Source: Triops longicaudatus (lineage: Eukaryota; Arthropoda; Branchiopoda; Notostraca; Triopsidae). From it: DNA of 64,000 nt. Below, in pieces: positions 49,238-60,733 of the stretch. A program made the position numbers and the translations under genes. Under the pieces are notes generated by a model. That model searched no databases and was not told where the DNA came from. It saw only the letters and a list, made by a program, of their open reading frames with translations. The DNA lies in assembly GCA_022885665.1 (NCBI GenBank), contig JAGQDJ010000228.1, positions 1-64,000 of the forward strand, given 5' to 3'. How positions within the stretch are numbered: position 1 is the first letter of the stretch; each line of letters opens with the position of its first letter.

Positions 49238-50278
49238 TTTTGAGAATCCGATTTTAAAAAAATCAAGAAAATTTCGTCTCGAGCCAATTCACGAGTAAAA
49301 ACTAGGTTGAGCCGCCTAAACGCTTACTTACAGTCGTCTACCTCATTGCGAGACTGAGGCAAACATTTTTCAAGGAACTGAGATTTCCTCTACTTTCCTG
49401 GTTCCAACTTCCCCCGCTTAAAAGGGTCATTATGCAAATCAGTAAAGCAAGGCTTTGTAAGAATTCTTATCGGTCTACAGCATCGCTATATTTTTCCAAA
49501 GCTAACGTTATATTATCAGAGGGTGAGGAGAGGACCACGGTTGCTGCTTCTTTCCACCACACAACAATGATTTACAATGTTCCTTGCGCTTTTTGTTCTT
49601 CCCTGCTTCCCAAGGCACTTGATTATCGACGTTTTTTCTTTTCTCTCTGGTTTTGTCCAGTTATTCGCTGTCAGCATCACAAACACTGGACCGTTTAAGG
49701 TTTTCAGCTTGTCTCGTTATCCTGTTATTCCCTTAACCGCTGTTTTTTTCATTCGAGTTCAGTTTGTCAGGATGCACAATAGGCGGTGTTATAAGGATGT
49801 AAAAACCTAACAAGCGTTTTGTAATCAAGGAAAAGAGAAAAATAAAAATGACCGCAAAAGAAATAACTGGGATCATCAACAAGAAACAAAACTGGGATAA
49901 TTAGGGAAAACAACTTAAGGTTAGAATAGACTTTTCTCTCTTTTTTTCTGGAGGTGTATACAAGGTTAAAAAGAAATTAATCTCTTCATTGTTGTTTTAT
50001 ATAGGATACGGGACGGGGGGTTTATAATTCAAGGGACACCAACCACAAAATCTGCAAATACACACACACCGCTCTCTTGATGGCACAATTCTTGCCTTTG
50101 CTTTCTTCTCTTTAATTTACTCCCTTTCCAAAGAAAAGTTTTGGACTATCTACAGAAAACAGATCTACGGTTTATCCTCGTCTTCTCGTCAGTTCCAAGT
50201 TGTGAGATTTGCTTTTTTGTTTGTTTGTTTCTTCCGTCTCTATTTTTTCCAGTTAAGTCGATTCCATGACCGTCTAGT
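49238..50278. other. Intergenic region between the small gene and amphiphysin
   Basis: Presumed promoter of the small gene and 3' UTR of amphiphysin. TTTAAT near 50113 would be an ATTAAA poly(A) variant on the minus strand. No other gene seen. Confidence 0.5.
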
Positions 50279-53200
50279 CTATATCGGTCGCGTGAAATTG
50301 GCAGGGAATAAGCCTTTCTGGCCAGTACTTTCTTTCACACCCATTAACCAGCCTTCCTCCTGCAATGACAACCAAAAAACGCTTGATTAGCCGCATGAAA
50401 TTTAACATGGAATAGCACGTCGTGCCATGTATGGACAGTTCCGGGACACATATTGAGCTAATACATTCATGACATGTGCAACCGTAAAATCTGCGAAAAA
50501 ATAATTTAATTGTGAAATTAACTAAATAAACCGATATAATCAGATATATAAAAATACACAAAATAGAGTAGATTCATCAATAAACTGTATCAATGTTCAG
50601 AAAAAATAGGGAGGACAATACCGTCCAAGATATGAACTACTTTTCTCTTTGTATCAAAAGAAACAAGACTTTCTGTATGTGTTTAAGATTTACTAATTAC
50701 TTTTTCAAAGATTTTCTTGATGCGATTCCTTCAAGATTATTAATCATAACTTTACTGTCAAGACGTTTTTGGAAACTATCGAACACGAAATAATGACTGA
50801 GAAATTTCCTTGTAAATCGCCCATAAACGAGGAGATATAGAGTGGTCTTAACAAGGTGGATAATAAATACTCCAAAAATTCCACACTGAAGAATATGTGC
50901 ACGAAATCCTTGGATGACCTGATATATAACACAGCCTTAAATTTGGGTTTTACCTGCTCTTCCGGGTCGTCGTACTCAACCACGTTGACAATATCTCCCA
51001 CCTCCAAATTTAGCTCATCGGCGTCTTCCCTCACGTACTTGTAAGTGGCTCGTACGCGATAAAGCACGCCTGCTGGCAAGTTCTCAGTAGTTGCTCCTAT
51101 TCATAAAAAAATGAACCATTTATTACTCAAAGAATTTTCTAAGGCCAAACACTGCTTTTTTTAAGTAAGTTAGTAAACCCCCGAAAACAAGGGACGCCAC
51201 ACAACAGCACACATTAAGACGTCTACACACAAAAATCACAATGCGCGTTGTTTTTCGCTCGAACGACAACGAATAGACTTACCGAAAGGAATATCATAAA
51301 GCTGCTCGTTTCGTCGCGTATCATCTTCACTATGGCTGGTATGTCCCCGTGGCGATGCAACTAATTTTCCATTGCCATTGGTGACGACTGGTTGCGGTGA
51401 TTCCACCTGGGCGCCTACTTCTACAGGTTCGTAGTCTTTTAAAGCTTCAGTTTCAACCACTTCTCTTCGGGTTGACTTGCTACGAGCTGGGCATTTGTGT
51501 TGGGTGTTTATTGGTTTGGGGTTGTTTTACGGATGCGAGTTTGCGATTACCAGGCAGCAGAACAGACACAAAAATACCCCCCGAGAAAAACAAAACAACA
51601 AGCATTGCGTTAGAAACCCCATTCTAAGAAACTGTCCACTAAATACCTCTGTTCCTTTTTCCAAACTAACCAAGCCCAACCCATGCACATTGACTGAACA
51701 ACACAGAAAAGACGGTCTTACCTTTATCGGGTGATCCTGTGTTGTTACTCAAGTTCAGCCTAAAACAAAAGCAAAATAAAGAAAAAATGAGACATTATAA
51801 AACCTAAATTCAATAATTAGCGCAGACAAAAGATAATAAAATAACTAATTAACTAAGAAAATAAATGGTAAATTAAGCAACGAATGAACTACACTGCAAG
51901 AAATCACGAAAAATTAACAAAACGATAACTAAATTATTATTTTCTAAATAACGGCAATTATGGTACAGGAAAAGCATAAAAGTTAACCAGGAAAATAACT
52001 GTGGTATAAATGCTATTTTCTTTAAGCAATAAAGAGACGGTAACAACGTTACGACGGTTTTAGTCGGGGAAAAATATAACTGTGCAAACGTTAATACGTA
52101 TTTTTAAGTAGATCTTACGTTGTGGGTGTAACTGGAGACGAGGGGGATGAAGGAGAGGGCGGGGAATTACGCCGGATCTGGAAAGAGCCGCGGTTGTTTT
52201 CTGTGGCCAATTTCTCTACTATCGTTTCCAGTTCCAAGTGAACCTAAATGAGGTTAAAAAACACTTAGTTTTGAAGATAAAAATAGAAAACGCAACAAAA
52301 TATTGTAGAGTCTTGCTTCTGTATTACTTTGGCAAGCTCCGTGTGAAACACTTGCTCGGCCGAGAAGAGTGTCTGCAAGTTGCCGACCAAGAAGACGATG
52401 CGTGAGTCATACAAGGCTGGCAATTCTTCATTGAGTTCAGCGTTAATTTGGTTAAATGTACGCTTGGCTTCATCCAGCTGTTCTTTGGCACGGGCAATCT
52501 TGGCTTCTTCCCTTTTTTTGTTACTAATCAGGGCTTGGTAGCTGTGACGCTGGCCGTCGAAGTCGACCAGTTTACGGCCGCGCTTTTCCATTTTTTTCTA
52601 TAGATAATCGAGTGGGAAAGATTTAGTCAAGGTTGCAATCAAGCTTAATGGGGATAAACCGCAAAGTTAAAAAATATACATATAATGCATGAGAAAAAAT
52701 AAAAGAAATAATAAAAAAAACTTAAAAGTTGGAATAAGACAAGTCAAGCTTTCACAAAGAAGCTTACCCTCATTTCCGGGAATTGTGCTTGGTAATTGTT
52801 GAGAGGTATGACCACCTGATTGGTCAGTTTGTGGTTCAAGTCTTGCCACAGCATTTCTACATTCTGCGACTGGACATAGAGCAAGTCGTGACCAGGAAAC
52901 TCCGGCTCGTACACTTCAGACAACGTCTCATACAACGCTTTACTGGCTCCTTGCATCGCTAGAAATGACCAAAGAAGACCCAATTTTAGATGCGATCATC
53001 CACGAGATTATGAAAACGTGACAATTTGCCCATTGTAAACAATGAGCAGTTCATGAATTTTAGTGGACCAACCAGGAAATGCACTACATTGTGTAATAAG
53101 CAGAATATTAAGAATAAAGTGGAGTAAAGTAGAACGCAAAGTTCCAACAAATATATACAAAAATAAACAGCAAGCGTAACAACCTAGCAAACATAAAAAT

Positions 53201-55971
53201 ACATTAAGTAAGGACAGCAAAAGATACAAAGTAGTGTTTCATTAGAATTTCGCTATAATGCTGCATTACAACGAATATTCGACTATTACAGATAAATCGA
53301 AACCTACACCGGTCTAAACCTATGCGTTTTCTATATCGTGACGTCGCAAAAAAATAAAATGCACTTTTCCACGTAAACCAAGTGTTTTGACAAGTGGAAA
53401 GCCTTTGTATCCAACGTACTAATTTTTTAGCCATGAATTTCCATGATGAAGACGGTGAAAGCAACCAAAACTTTTCCGAACTTTTCGAAACCAACAAAAA
53501 TCATTAAAAAATCAATTATAAAAAGGCAAGTCACGGAAAGCATAGAAACCTATGACTAATTTTCTAACCTTTAACGCAACGTAGGTAGTTGTTGAGTTCC
53601 TTTTGTAATTTGGCTGACGCATTTTGTTGCTTGTTGAAGTTCTGCACATGGTCATCATAGATCTCGTCGGCGGTCCGGTCGACTTTGCCCACTTTTTGGA
53701 GAATCTGCAAGAACGAAGAAAAAAACTAAGTAAATTTTACAGTCTTCACAATTTTTCCCTTCCAGGTAACCAGAACCAAACTTTTGGTCATGCAAACCAA
53801 CAGGTTTCCGATCCCAACTTTCAAGCATGTGTGTCTAGGTCAAAGCCCTCGGGGGGTCTTACTTATGCAAAATGCAGGATTTTCCAAGGACCTTTACCTA
53901 CAACTCTCTGGAACCAACCTTTACCTTCTATGGTCACAACTCCCCAAACCACCAACCCACACTACGGTTACATCCTCTATACCAAAAAGGTAAAAATGCC
54001 ATGACTTTAACAATGAAATTGATACTACGTAATTTCTGTCCTGTTTCACTGTATCGCGTCACCTTACTAAGAAACCCACGCAAACCTTGTATTTACAATG
54101 CATTTATTACTTAGTATTATTCAAATAATAAATATTTTGATTTATTCTATGTTGACACTGATACTATTTCTGTACTTTTAGAATTGCCTTTATTGACAAT
54201 TAAAGGTCGTTTTTAAAGGTCATTTTTAAACCTGTAAAATTTTGCGCAAGCTTAATGTTTTGTTTCAATTCTTATACTTTTGGACGTCTTAAAACACTGT
54301 TACGAACTAAATTTGTCCAGATGAGAAGAACTTGTGGAACTTAATTCCTGTAGTTTTTACTGAACTAAAAAGGTCCTACTTTCGCGGAACGAGCTACGCT
54401 GACGTAAGCTTTCGACGTGTGGTGGCTGATTTACCGCATTTATGACATCAAAATTGCGCGCAAAACGTGCAGGAAACTTGTCCCTTATTTTGCCATGAAA
54501 AAGTTAATTCCTAGCTTTCCCTCGTGGTACGCGTCTGACAAGGTTATCTACCCTTATAAGTCAAGCACGTTTGCCATGAAACTGGGTTAAAGCCTGGGTC
54601 GAATTCTGCGGGAGTTTGCTTTCACATCTTGGCCTCCGGTTTCAGGGGTGTAATGAAGTCTAATAATGTATTGATGCGGGAACGTATGGATTAGTGAAGT
54701 CAGTCATCCCAGAACCCCGGATGAGTCTCTGATTTGCTGGTATCACATGCCAAACAGGGGTCCTAATTATTTCCGGTTGCCAGCAACATAACTTTTGCTT
54801 TTCACTGTCTCTTCGTTGCCTTCTCTGGTCTTTTTAGTGCATGTCATTAATCAGGAGGCGTTTTTACCGAGAGGAAGCGAGTTAAAATTAAAGTTAAGAA
54901 GCTGAATAGGTGAGCACTTTTTCCCACCGTACGCGGGCGACTTCTCAACGTGCTGCATCCTAAAAATAAGTTTCTAGCCCCCACGAAATTCGCCTTGTGG
55001 AGTCGGGGCCCGAAAAACACGGTTGGCTCTCAGCCCGGGATGACAAGCTCTGCACTTGTGTCTCGTCTCAGTTGTTACCAGTACTATTTTGCGAGCAGTA
55101 GCCTTCGGTTAAGTGGTCAAATTGAAAAGACTATGACGAACTAGGCTAATGAAGCCCGGTGAAAGCTTTACAAATATCATATATGACGTCATCGTAACTC
55201 TGTTTATTAAAAATAAACCCTTGCCGCGATGGTTGAATAAAGCTTGCGATTCGTGCAATAAAATTCAATTATTACTGCCTCCATAAACCAATTTCAACGT
55301 CAAAAGAGAAACAAATAAATAAAATGCAACCGCAAAATTGAGGATACATGACGAAGATAGAATAGTTAAAAATAAGGATTACGTTCAAAATAATTTACAA
55401 AAAGACGAAATCAAATTAAGGTTTTTTAATTAGATTCGGAGATATTGTCGGTTCATGGAGATTAATTAATTTTTAAGCACCCGCTGATTTAAATAAATCG
55501 ATGGGTACCTAAAGCTGGAGAAAAATTCAATTTCAATAAAAACAAAAATAATTTACATTTCATAGCATAAATTTTTAATTGTCGAATATGTTTCTTACAC
55601 GGGCCGTATCAATTTAAGAATGTTTCTAATTCTGGCACTGAATTACGCACCGCCTCGTAATCACACCTGTTAACTTGGCACCACTTTGAATTACTAACAC
55701 CTTGGTTGATTAAATATGTTACACTTTAGATTAATGAGCCTCTTATCTTAGGTTATCTTTATTTACTAGCCACTTAACACTGGAGAAAAAGACTTGATAA
55801 TGCTTAGCTCGGGAACTATGGCTTCTAGTGACGTCATTTTTGGTACACGATATAATTTAAATGTCCAAATAAATAAAATGAGTTAATCAAAATTGTAAAT
55901 ACCTTTTCTTTGGCCCTTCCAGCGTGTTTTTGTACCGTCTTGGCAAATATAACTCCTTTATTTTCCGCCAT
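50279..55971 (-). CDS. Amph: Amphiphysin (BAR-SH3 protein)
   Basis: Nine coding exons: 55971-55903, 53704-53569, 52958-52768, 52597-52328, 52243-52119, 51759-51722, 51486-51283, 51096-50954 and 50359-50279. They give 418 residues in phase. The N-BAR domain (about 1-240) begins MAENKGVIFAKTVQKHAGRA, whose amphipathic helix matches amphiphysin/BIN1 (GIFAKNVQKRLNRAQEK). It continues through YEPEFPGHDLLY, KRGRKLVDFDGQRHSY and NEELPALYDSR. A Pro/Ser-rich linker (PPSPSSPSSPVTP) and a LYDIP motif follow. The C-terminal SH3 (about 349-418) has YKYVREDADELNLEVGD, EEGWLMG and GLFPANF. No clathrin or AP-2 binding box is evident. In flies the protein organises T-tubules and other curved membranes rather than endocytosis. 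Intron 1 is about 2.2 kb. Confidence 0.96.
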
Positions 55972-57260
55972 CTTGACGGAACCTCCCATACCAGCCGCTA
56001 GTCGTCGCTGGTATCACACTGCTCTCACTCTTCTTCACACTCGACAATTAACCACTTGAGAATCTCCTTGGATTTAATTCCCACACGTGTCACACGCACC
56101 GAGCAAATTGTGACCTAATGTTATGAAGTATGGGCTAATGGGGTTGAAAAAAAGGAAGAAAAAGGCTATAAAAAAGCTTTACGCGGAGGAAGAGAGAATT
56201 CCAAACGGAGATAATTTTCTCCGATTCGGACGAGGAAGGGAAAAGGGGCAGTGTGTCAAGGGAGCCAGGTTTGAGCGAACTGAGGTACTGTACAGTTACA
56301 GCGCGACAAGGTTTGCCTATTCTCAGCGCCGGGAGTTGTGGGTTTGGCTCGTTTCATTTGCATCAAGTTTTAATGTGAGAAAAACCTTTTGAAGAGGCGG
56401 ACGGCAAAGAGTCAAGCGACGGACGCACCGAAGAAAACGGGCTATGGTAGCTCTGTGCTAAAATTACCGAGAATTTTGGCTTTTCTGCCAACTGTTCCCC
56501 GGTCTACCTTACGATCCCCATCCAAGCCGCTAGAAAAAGCAGCGTCTGCGAATGAGAATATGAATCAACTCCGTTTAATGGCTCGCAAACAACAATTTTT
56601 GGCCAAAAACAATAACCAGACATAGAAAGTGAATACTACTTCAACCACCCAAGCAACAGAGCAAAACGAATCTTCGGTGATCTTTCTTCAAATTAAGGGT
56701 CAAATGTAACAAAAAGTTGTTCCTGTTCCCTAAAATGTGTTTTAATTTAGTCGTAGAATAATAACAGACACACGAAATAAATTAAAAGAATCGCCTCGAA
56801 AGGACGCAAGAGTAAAAAACGAAAATGTCATTTTTTATGTTCCCGAAATAACAAAAAGTCGTCTTAAACTATAGCTCCTAAAGTGGGGACAAAAATGTAA
56901 ATGCTCTAAGACTAGTTTGCTTAGGTGCGTAAGTTCAGTCATAGATAAACCTTTACTGAGCGAACGGAATGAACGCACTCTCTGTAATGAAGATACAGGT
57001 GAAATGGTGCTCAATATTAAAGTCGGTCTAACTCTGGTAAGTATTGAACTATGTTTAAACAGAGTAGTCGCAATTTTGAGCATTTGTTTCAAATTTAAAT
57101 TCAACTTATTTTTTGTATAACGGAAAGTCATCAACAGTACAAGCATTAAATTAAGAGCTGAGCAATATGTCACTGGGGAAACAAAAATCAACGTTGAATA
57201 ACTTAACCACTCGAGACAAACAAAAGCACTACAAAGGCATTGAATCCAATATTTGGCAGA
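55972..57260. other. Intergenic region upstream of amphiphysin
   Basis: Holds the amphiphysin promoter. It is more GC-rich than its surroundings between about 56120 and 56630, where two abutting plus-strand frames lie. The rest shows nothing recognisable. Confidence 0.5.
56123..56625 (+). CDS. Two abutting ORFs, possible unrecognised gene
   Basis: An ATG frame of 89 codons (56123-56392, starting MKYGLMGLKKRKKKAIKKL) ends where a second open frame of 78 codons (56389-56625, KRRTAKSQATDAPKKTG to FLAKNNNQT) begins, shifted by one base. One indel or a small intron would make a basic protein of about 165 residues. AATAAA follows near 56776. The pair is divergent from amphiphysin. No domain is recognised, and the open frames could simply reflect higher GC near the amphiphysin promoter. 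Confidence 0.2.
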
Positions 57261-60200
57261 TTAGCCGTTCCGGATGCGCCTACGGATGCCTCTGACCAAA
57301 TATGTGAATAGTGAAATCCGTTCCGGTCTGGCGGTTGTTGTAACAGGCACCGAGAAAGGTGGACTGGTGGCAAAGGTCGCGGTTTCTACTCCTGGGTTCG
57401 ATACCAGAAACATGATGGGTTTAGCATTATTATTGCTGGCAGTGCCGCTGCTGCCGCCAAACAAACTTGAAAAGAAATTTCCACTGCCTCCGGTATTGGT
57501 TTGCGCAACGCTAGGTTTCGGCGACGGCTGAGGCGTGGTGGTCTCTGCTTTCACAATGCCTTGGAAGAACTGCGAAAGGCCAATGGTGGTAGTGGAAGGC
57601 TCAGTGGTCGTAGTGGTCGTGGCAGCGCTTTGGTCGCTGAACAAAAGCAATGGAGCAACGCCGGAATCTGCCGAGTTGACCACTACCGCGTCGGAATCAA
57701 GGACCGGTACGGAGCTAACAGCTACCCCAGCCAAACGGTCGCCAACTATCGTCTTGTTCTTGACCATGTTGCCGAACAAATCCTGGAAAGTCAGGGTGGG
57801 AACGGTAGCGTCATCTTCTGCCGAAGCCACAGATTGCAAGTCAACCTGCGCCGCAAGCTCCTGAGCCACGTTCGCATTGACCGGGCCTAGCAAATTGGCC
57901 AAAAGACCAACTGCAGGACCACTGGCTGGGACAGGTGCCGACTGGTAGTTCAAATTAGCCGCGACGGGACTGTCTCCTAGCGTAGGTAAATAAGCTGGTT
58001 CCCCGGTCGGATACACAGCTCCCGTTTGAGGGTCGCCAAAGACGCCAAAAGTACCACTTGTTGGTGAGTTAAGCAACTGCGTGAGAAGTCCAGCTTGCGG
58101 GGAGTTTTTGTCTAACGGAGATAAAGGAGTTAGTTGTGAAACCGACTCTACGACGGCTGGATTAGGTGGTGGGGAGAAAATGTTGGCAAATAATGGCACA
58201 ACAGGTTTCTTAGTCGTTGTTGCCGCGGTGGTGGTTGTTGTGGTTGTAGTGGGCGTTGTCGTTGGGGGTTGGGTAGTGGTGGTGGTAGTAGATGGCGTCG
58301 TTGTGGTTGTAGTTGTGGTAGTGGTAGGTGTTGTGGTAGGGGTAGGCGTAGTGGTGGTGGTGGTGGTAGTAGTAGTAGTAGTCGTAGTAGTCGTAGATGT
58401 GGTTCTACTGGCCGTTGTGCTTGGCTTTGCAGTTGTAGGAGCTTGCGTTGTAGTAGTACTGTCTTCGGTGCTATGGACTACGACTCCAGGGATAGCCCGG
58501 GCCACGTTGAGGAACTGAACAGCGTCGAATTCAGGGTTGGCACTTTTGGTAATGTCTGTACTGTTAGTCAGGCACTGACCTAGCAATGAGAAAAAAAGAA
58601 GATAAAACAAGAAACGGTGAGAGCGATCTAAAACTTGCAGTCACGCCTATGGTTTTCGAGGCATTTTTCCTGGTACGACCCTCCCAGACAGGGAAGAACA
58701 ACGAAGTGAAAAAAGATTCGTCGTTACCTGATAAGGTAAAGGCAATGCCTTCTGGTTGTCCATCGTTGATACCGAGGGATTTCATTAGCAAGTTCACACT
58801 TTGGCTTTCCTCAACGTCGAAGACCATGGTGGGCAAGAGTCCCACTGCACCACAGAATCTGTGAATATAATAAAAGAAGGGAATACTATTACCAGGAAGT
58901 ATGGGTACCGCTGGTCAAAGAAGGAAAAAGTACAAAAAAAGATGTCGGGATTGCATTATGGAAGGTAGAGCATACCTGTTCTGGGAAAGGAATGGTGCCA
59001 ACCTAACGTAACCTTTTGCACAAAGTCTTTCGTCTGCCAAACGTGAAGCTTCCGAGAAATCTAGGGTAAGGACACCCCGAGGGCACGATTTCGATACCTG
59101 AGTGCGAATTATGGGAAACATTACGCTAGGTCATTGCATATTTTTTCTAACGGTGAGTTCATCTCATGCGTGATGCTGCAACACGTTTACGCGTTAGTTT
59201 ACGTACCTTTATGTCCCAGCTGCATGCATAAGGGCCGGTAGTTACGGGTTTCGGGTACCCGATAGAGCTGTACGTAGCGGATTTGTTGTTGGTCAGATCC
59301 ATGTGAATAATACCGCCACACAAACCTGCAGATAGTAGTAAATTAATTTCTGTGCAATATTTTTCTAGCTAATCAACACCAATTTGCCTCATGACTCCGA
59401 TGCAAAAATACACAATTTAAATTTAAACTTCAATAAAATGTCGGTAAACTGGGAATTTGACAGTAGAAAACGTCACGAAAGCATGATAAAAGCCATTTTT
59501 CCTGGGTTATTAATAAGCTTTTGTGACATATTACACCAAAATATGCGTCAATCGTAAAAGTGAAAATTATCTCATTTTTTATATCGTCATTTAAGTGCAG
59601 AACTTGCGCGAAGTGAGACACTATGATTTTTCTTCTTTTTTTCCTCATTGTTAACCTGGAAGGCTTTAAAATGGCGGGCTCTAAAACTTCAAAAGGAACC
59701 TGAGTTTGCAATAAAAAGTATAGAAAATTAAGTTTCTGTCATTGTGTTCGTAGAAACGAGTAATGACGAAATTTACAGTTGCAACCAATTAGTTAGGAAT
59801 AGCGGAAAACACCTGAAATTACTAAGATTCCAAATACGTGATAGTCGGAAACGATGTGCCTTTGCGGTAACTGGAAGTTTTGGGGAAAAACTGAATGCTT
59901 ACAAAGTGAATTCGTGCTTGACAACTCGGTACGTTAGTGTACACGGAAGTTAGACAAACACCTTATAACGCAACAAAAATTATGCCGACAAAAGAAAAGG
60001 CAACAGGTGTGCATGGGGACTTACTGGTAGCAATCGGCTTGTCGTTTTTAACGACCATCACTGGTTTGTCAGTCAGCTGAGAAACAATTTGCTGGAAATC
60101 CGAATTTACCTACAAAACAAATTTGGTTAACTCGCAGCTCTATAACTACTCTGTAAAACTTTTTAAAACAAGAAAATATATTTTAAAAAATGATGTTTTG

Positions 60201-60733
60201 ACTTTTTACCCAAACATTTAAATTTACTATACTACATTAATTTCTAAAAATATTTTAACGATACCTTAAAATTACAAAAGAGCGAAAAACTGCGGCGAAA
60301 ATTTTCCAATTTTACTATATCTCGTTCACTTGGAATATTTCATTGTAAATTTTCACATAAAGAATTTTTCATTGTAAATCCTAACTTAACAAGGCCACTC
60401 GCGTTAGAAGTACAAAGGAAAAAAAATTAATAAGAAATTTGTATTCGGTTTTGCCTTTTTCGTTTTCAACGAAGGATCGAAGTTCAACTCACTTTTTCGT
60501 CCGTTTTGAGTGGGGAGGCTGGAGTGGTAACGGAATCGGAATTCTCCGATGGAGTGGTATCGGTTACCACTCGAGCAAAGAGGACATTATCACGATACAC
60601 GATCCCTAATAAAATCATACATCATGAAATCCCATAGCTAACAAAACTCACTCCACAACCCTTTCGCTTTTAGACGTTATATACCTGCGGACGCAACGCT
60701 TAGCGTGAAGCATAGAAGCCAAATCGACTTCAT
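57261..60733 (-). CDS. Secreted CUB-domain protein with threonine-rich mucin-like region
   Basis: Seven coding exons: 60733-60685, 60605-60493, 60109-60025, 59325-59207, 59097-58976, 58858-58728 and 58579-57261. They give 645 residues with all phases matching. A signal peptide (MKSIWLLCFTLSVASAG) is followed by a Ser/Thr-rich linker. A CUB-like domain of about residues 83-215 carries CGGIIHMDL, IGYPKP, GPYACSWDI, LTLDFSEASR, RFCGAVG and a closing GQCLTN. A tract of almost pure Thr with some Pro (about 245-335) should be heavily O-glycosylated. The C-terminal third repeats short hydrophobic motifs (LFANIF, GLLTQLLN, GLLANLLG, FQDLFGN, FFSSLFGG) between Ser/Pro/Val spacers and ends with a basic RGIRRRIRNG. 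Probably extracellular matrix, cuticle or epithelial surface. The exact family is unknown to me. Confidence 0.85.
58207..58473 (-). repeat. Low-complexity ACN (threonine) codon tract
   Basis: The tract codes nearly only Thr with a few Pro, Ala and Lys. Codons are a mix of ACC, ACT and ACA rather than one repeated triplet, so the protein composition seems selected and the tract is not just a slipped microsatellite. The plus strand shows mirror frames rich in Val and Ser that are shadows. Confidence 0.85.

Noticed and set aside
53240..53290. TAGAATTTCGCTATAATG segment resembling the MITE terminus
   Set aside because: Only one worn end is visible and no second end at the right distance.
58081..58583. 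Long plus-strand frames rich in Val or in Gly/Ser/Arg
   Set aside because: They are mirror images of the threonine codon tract of the minus-strand CUB gene.
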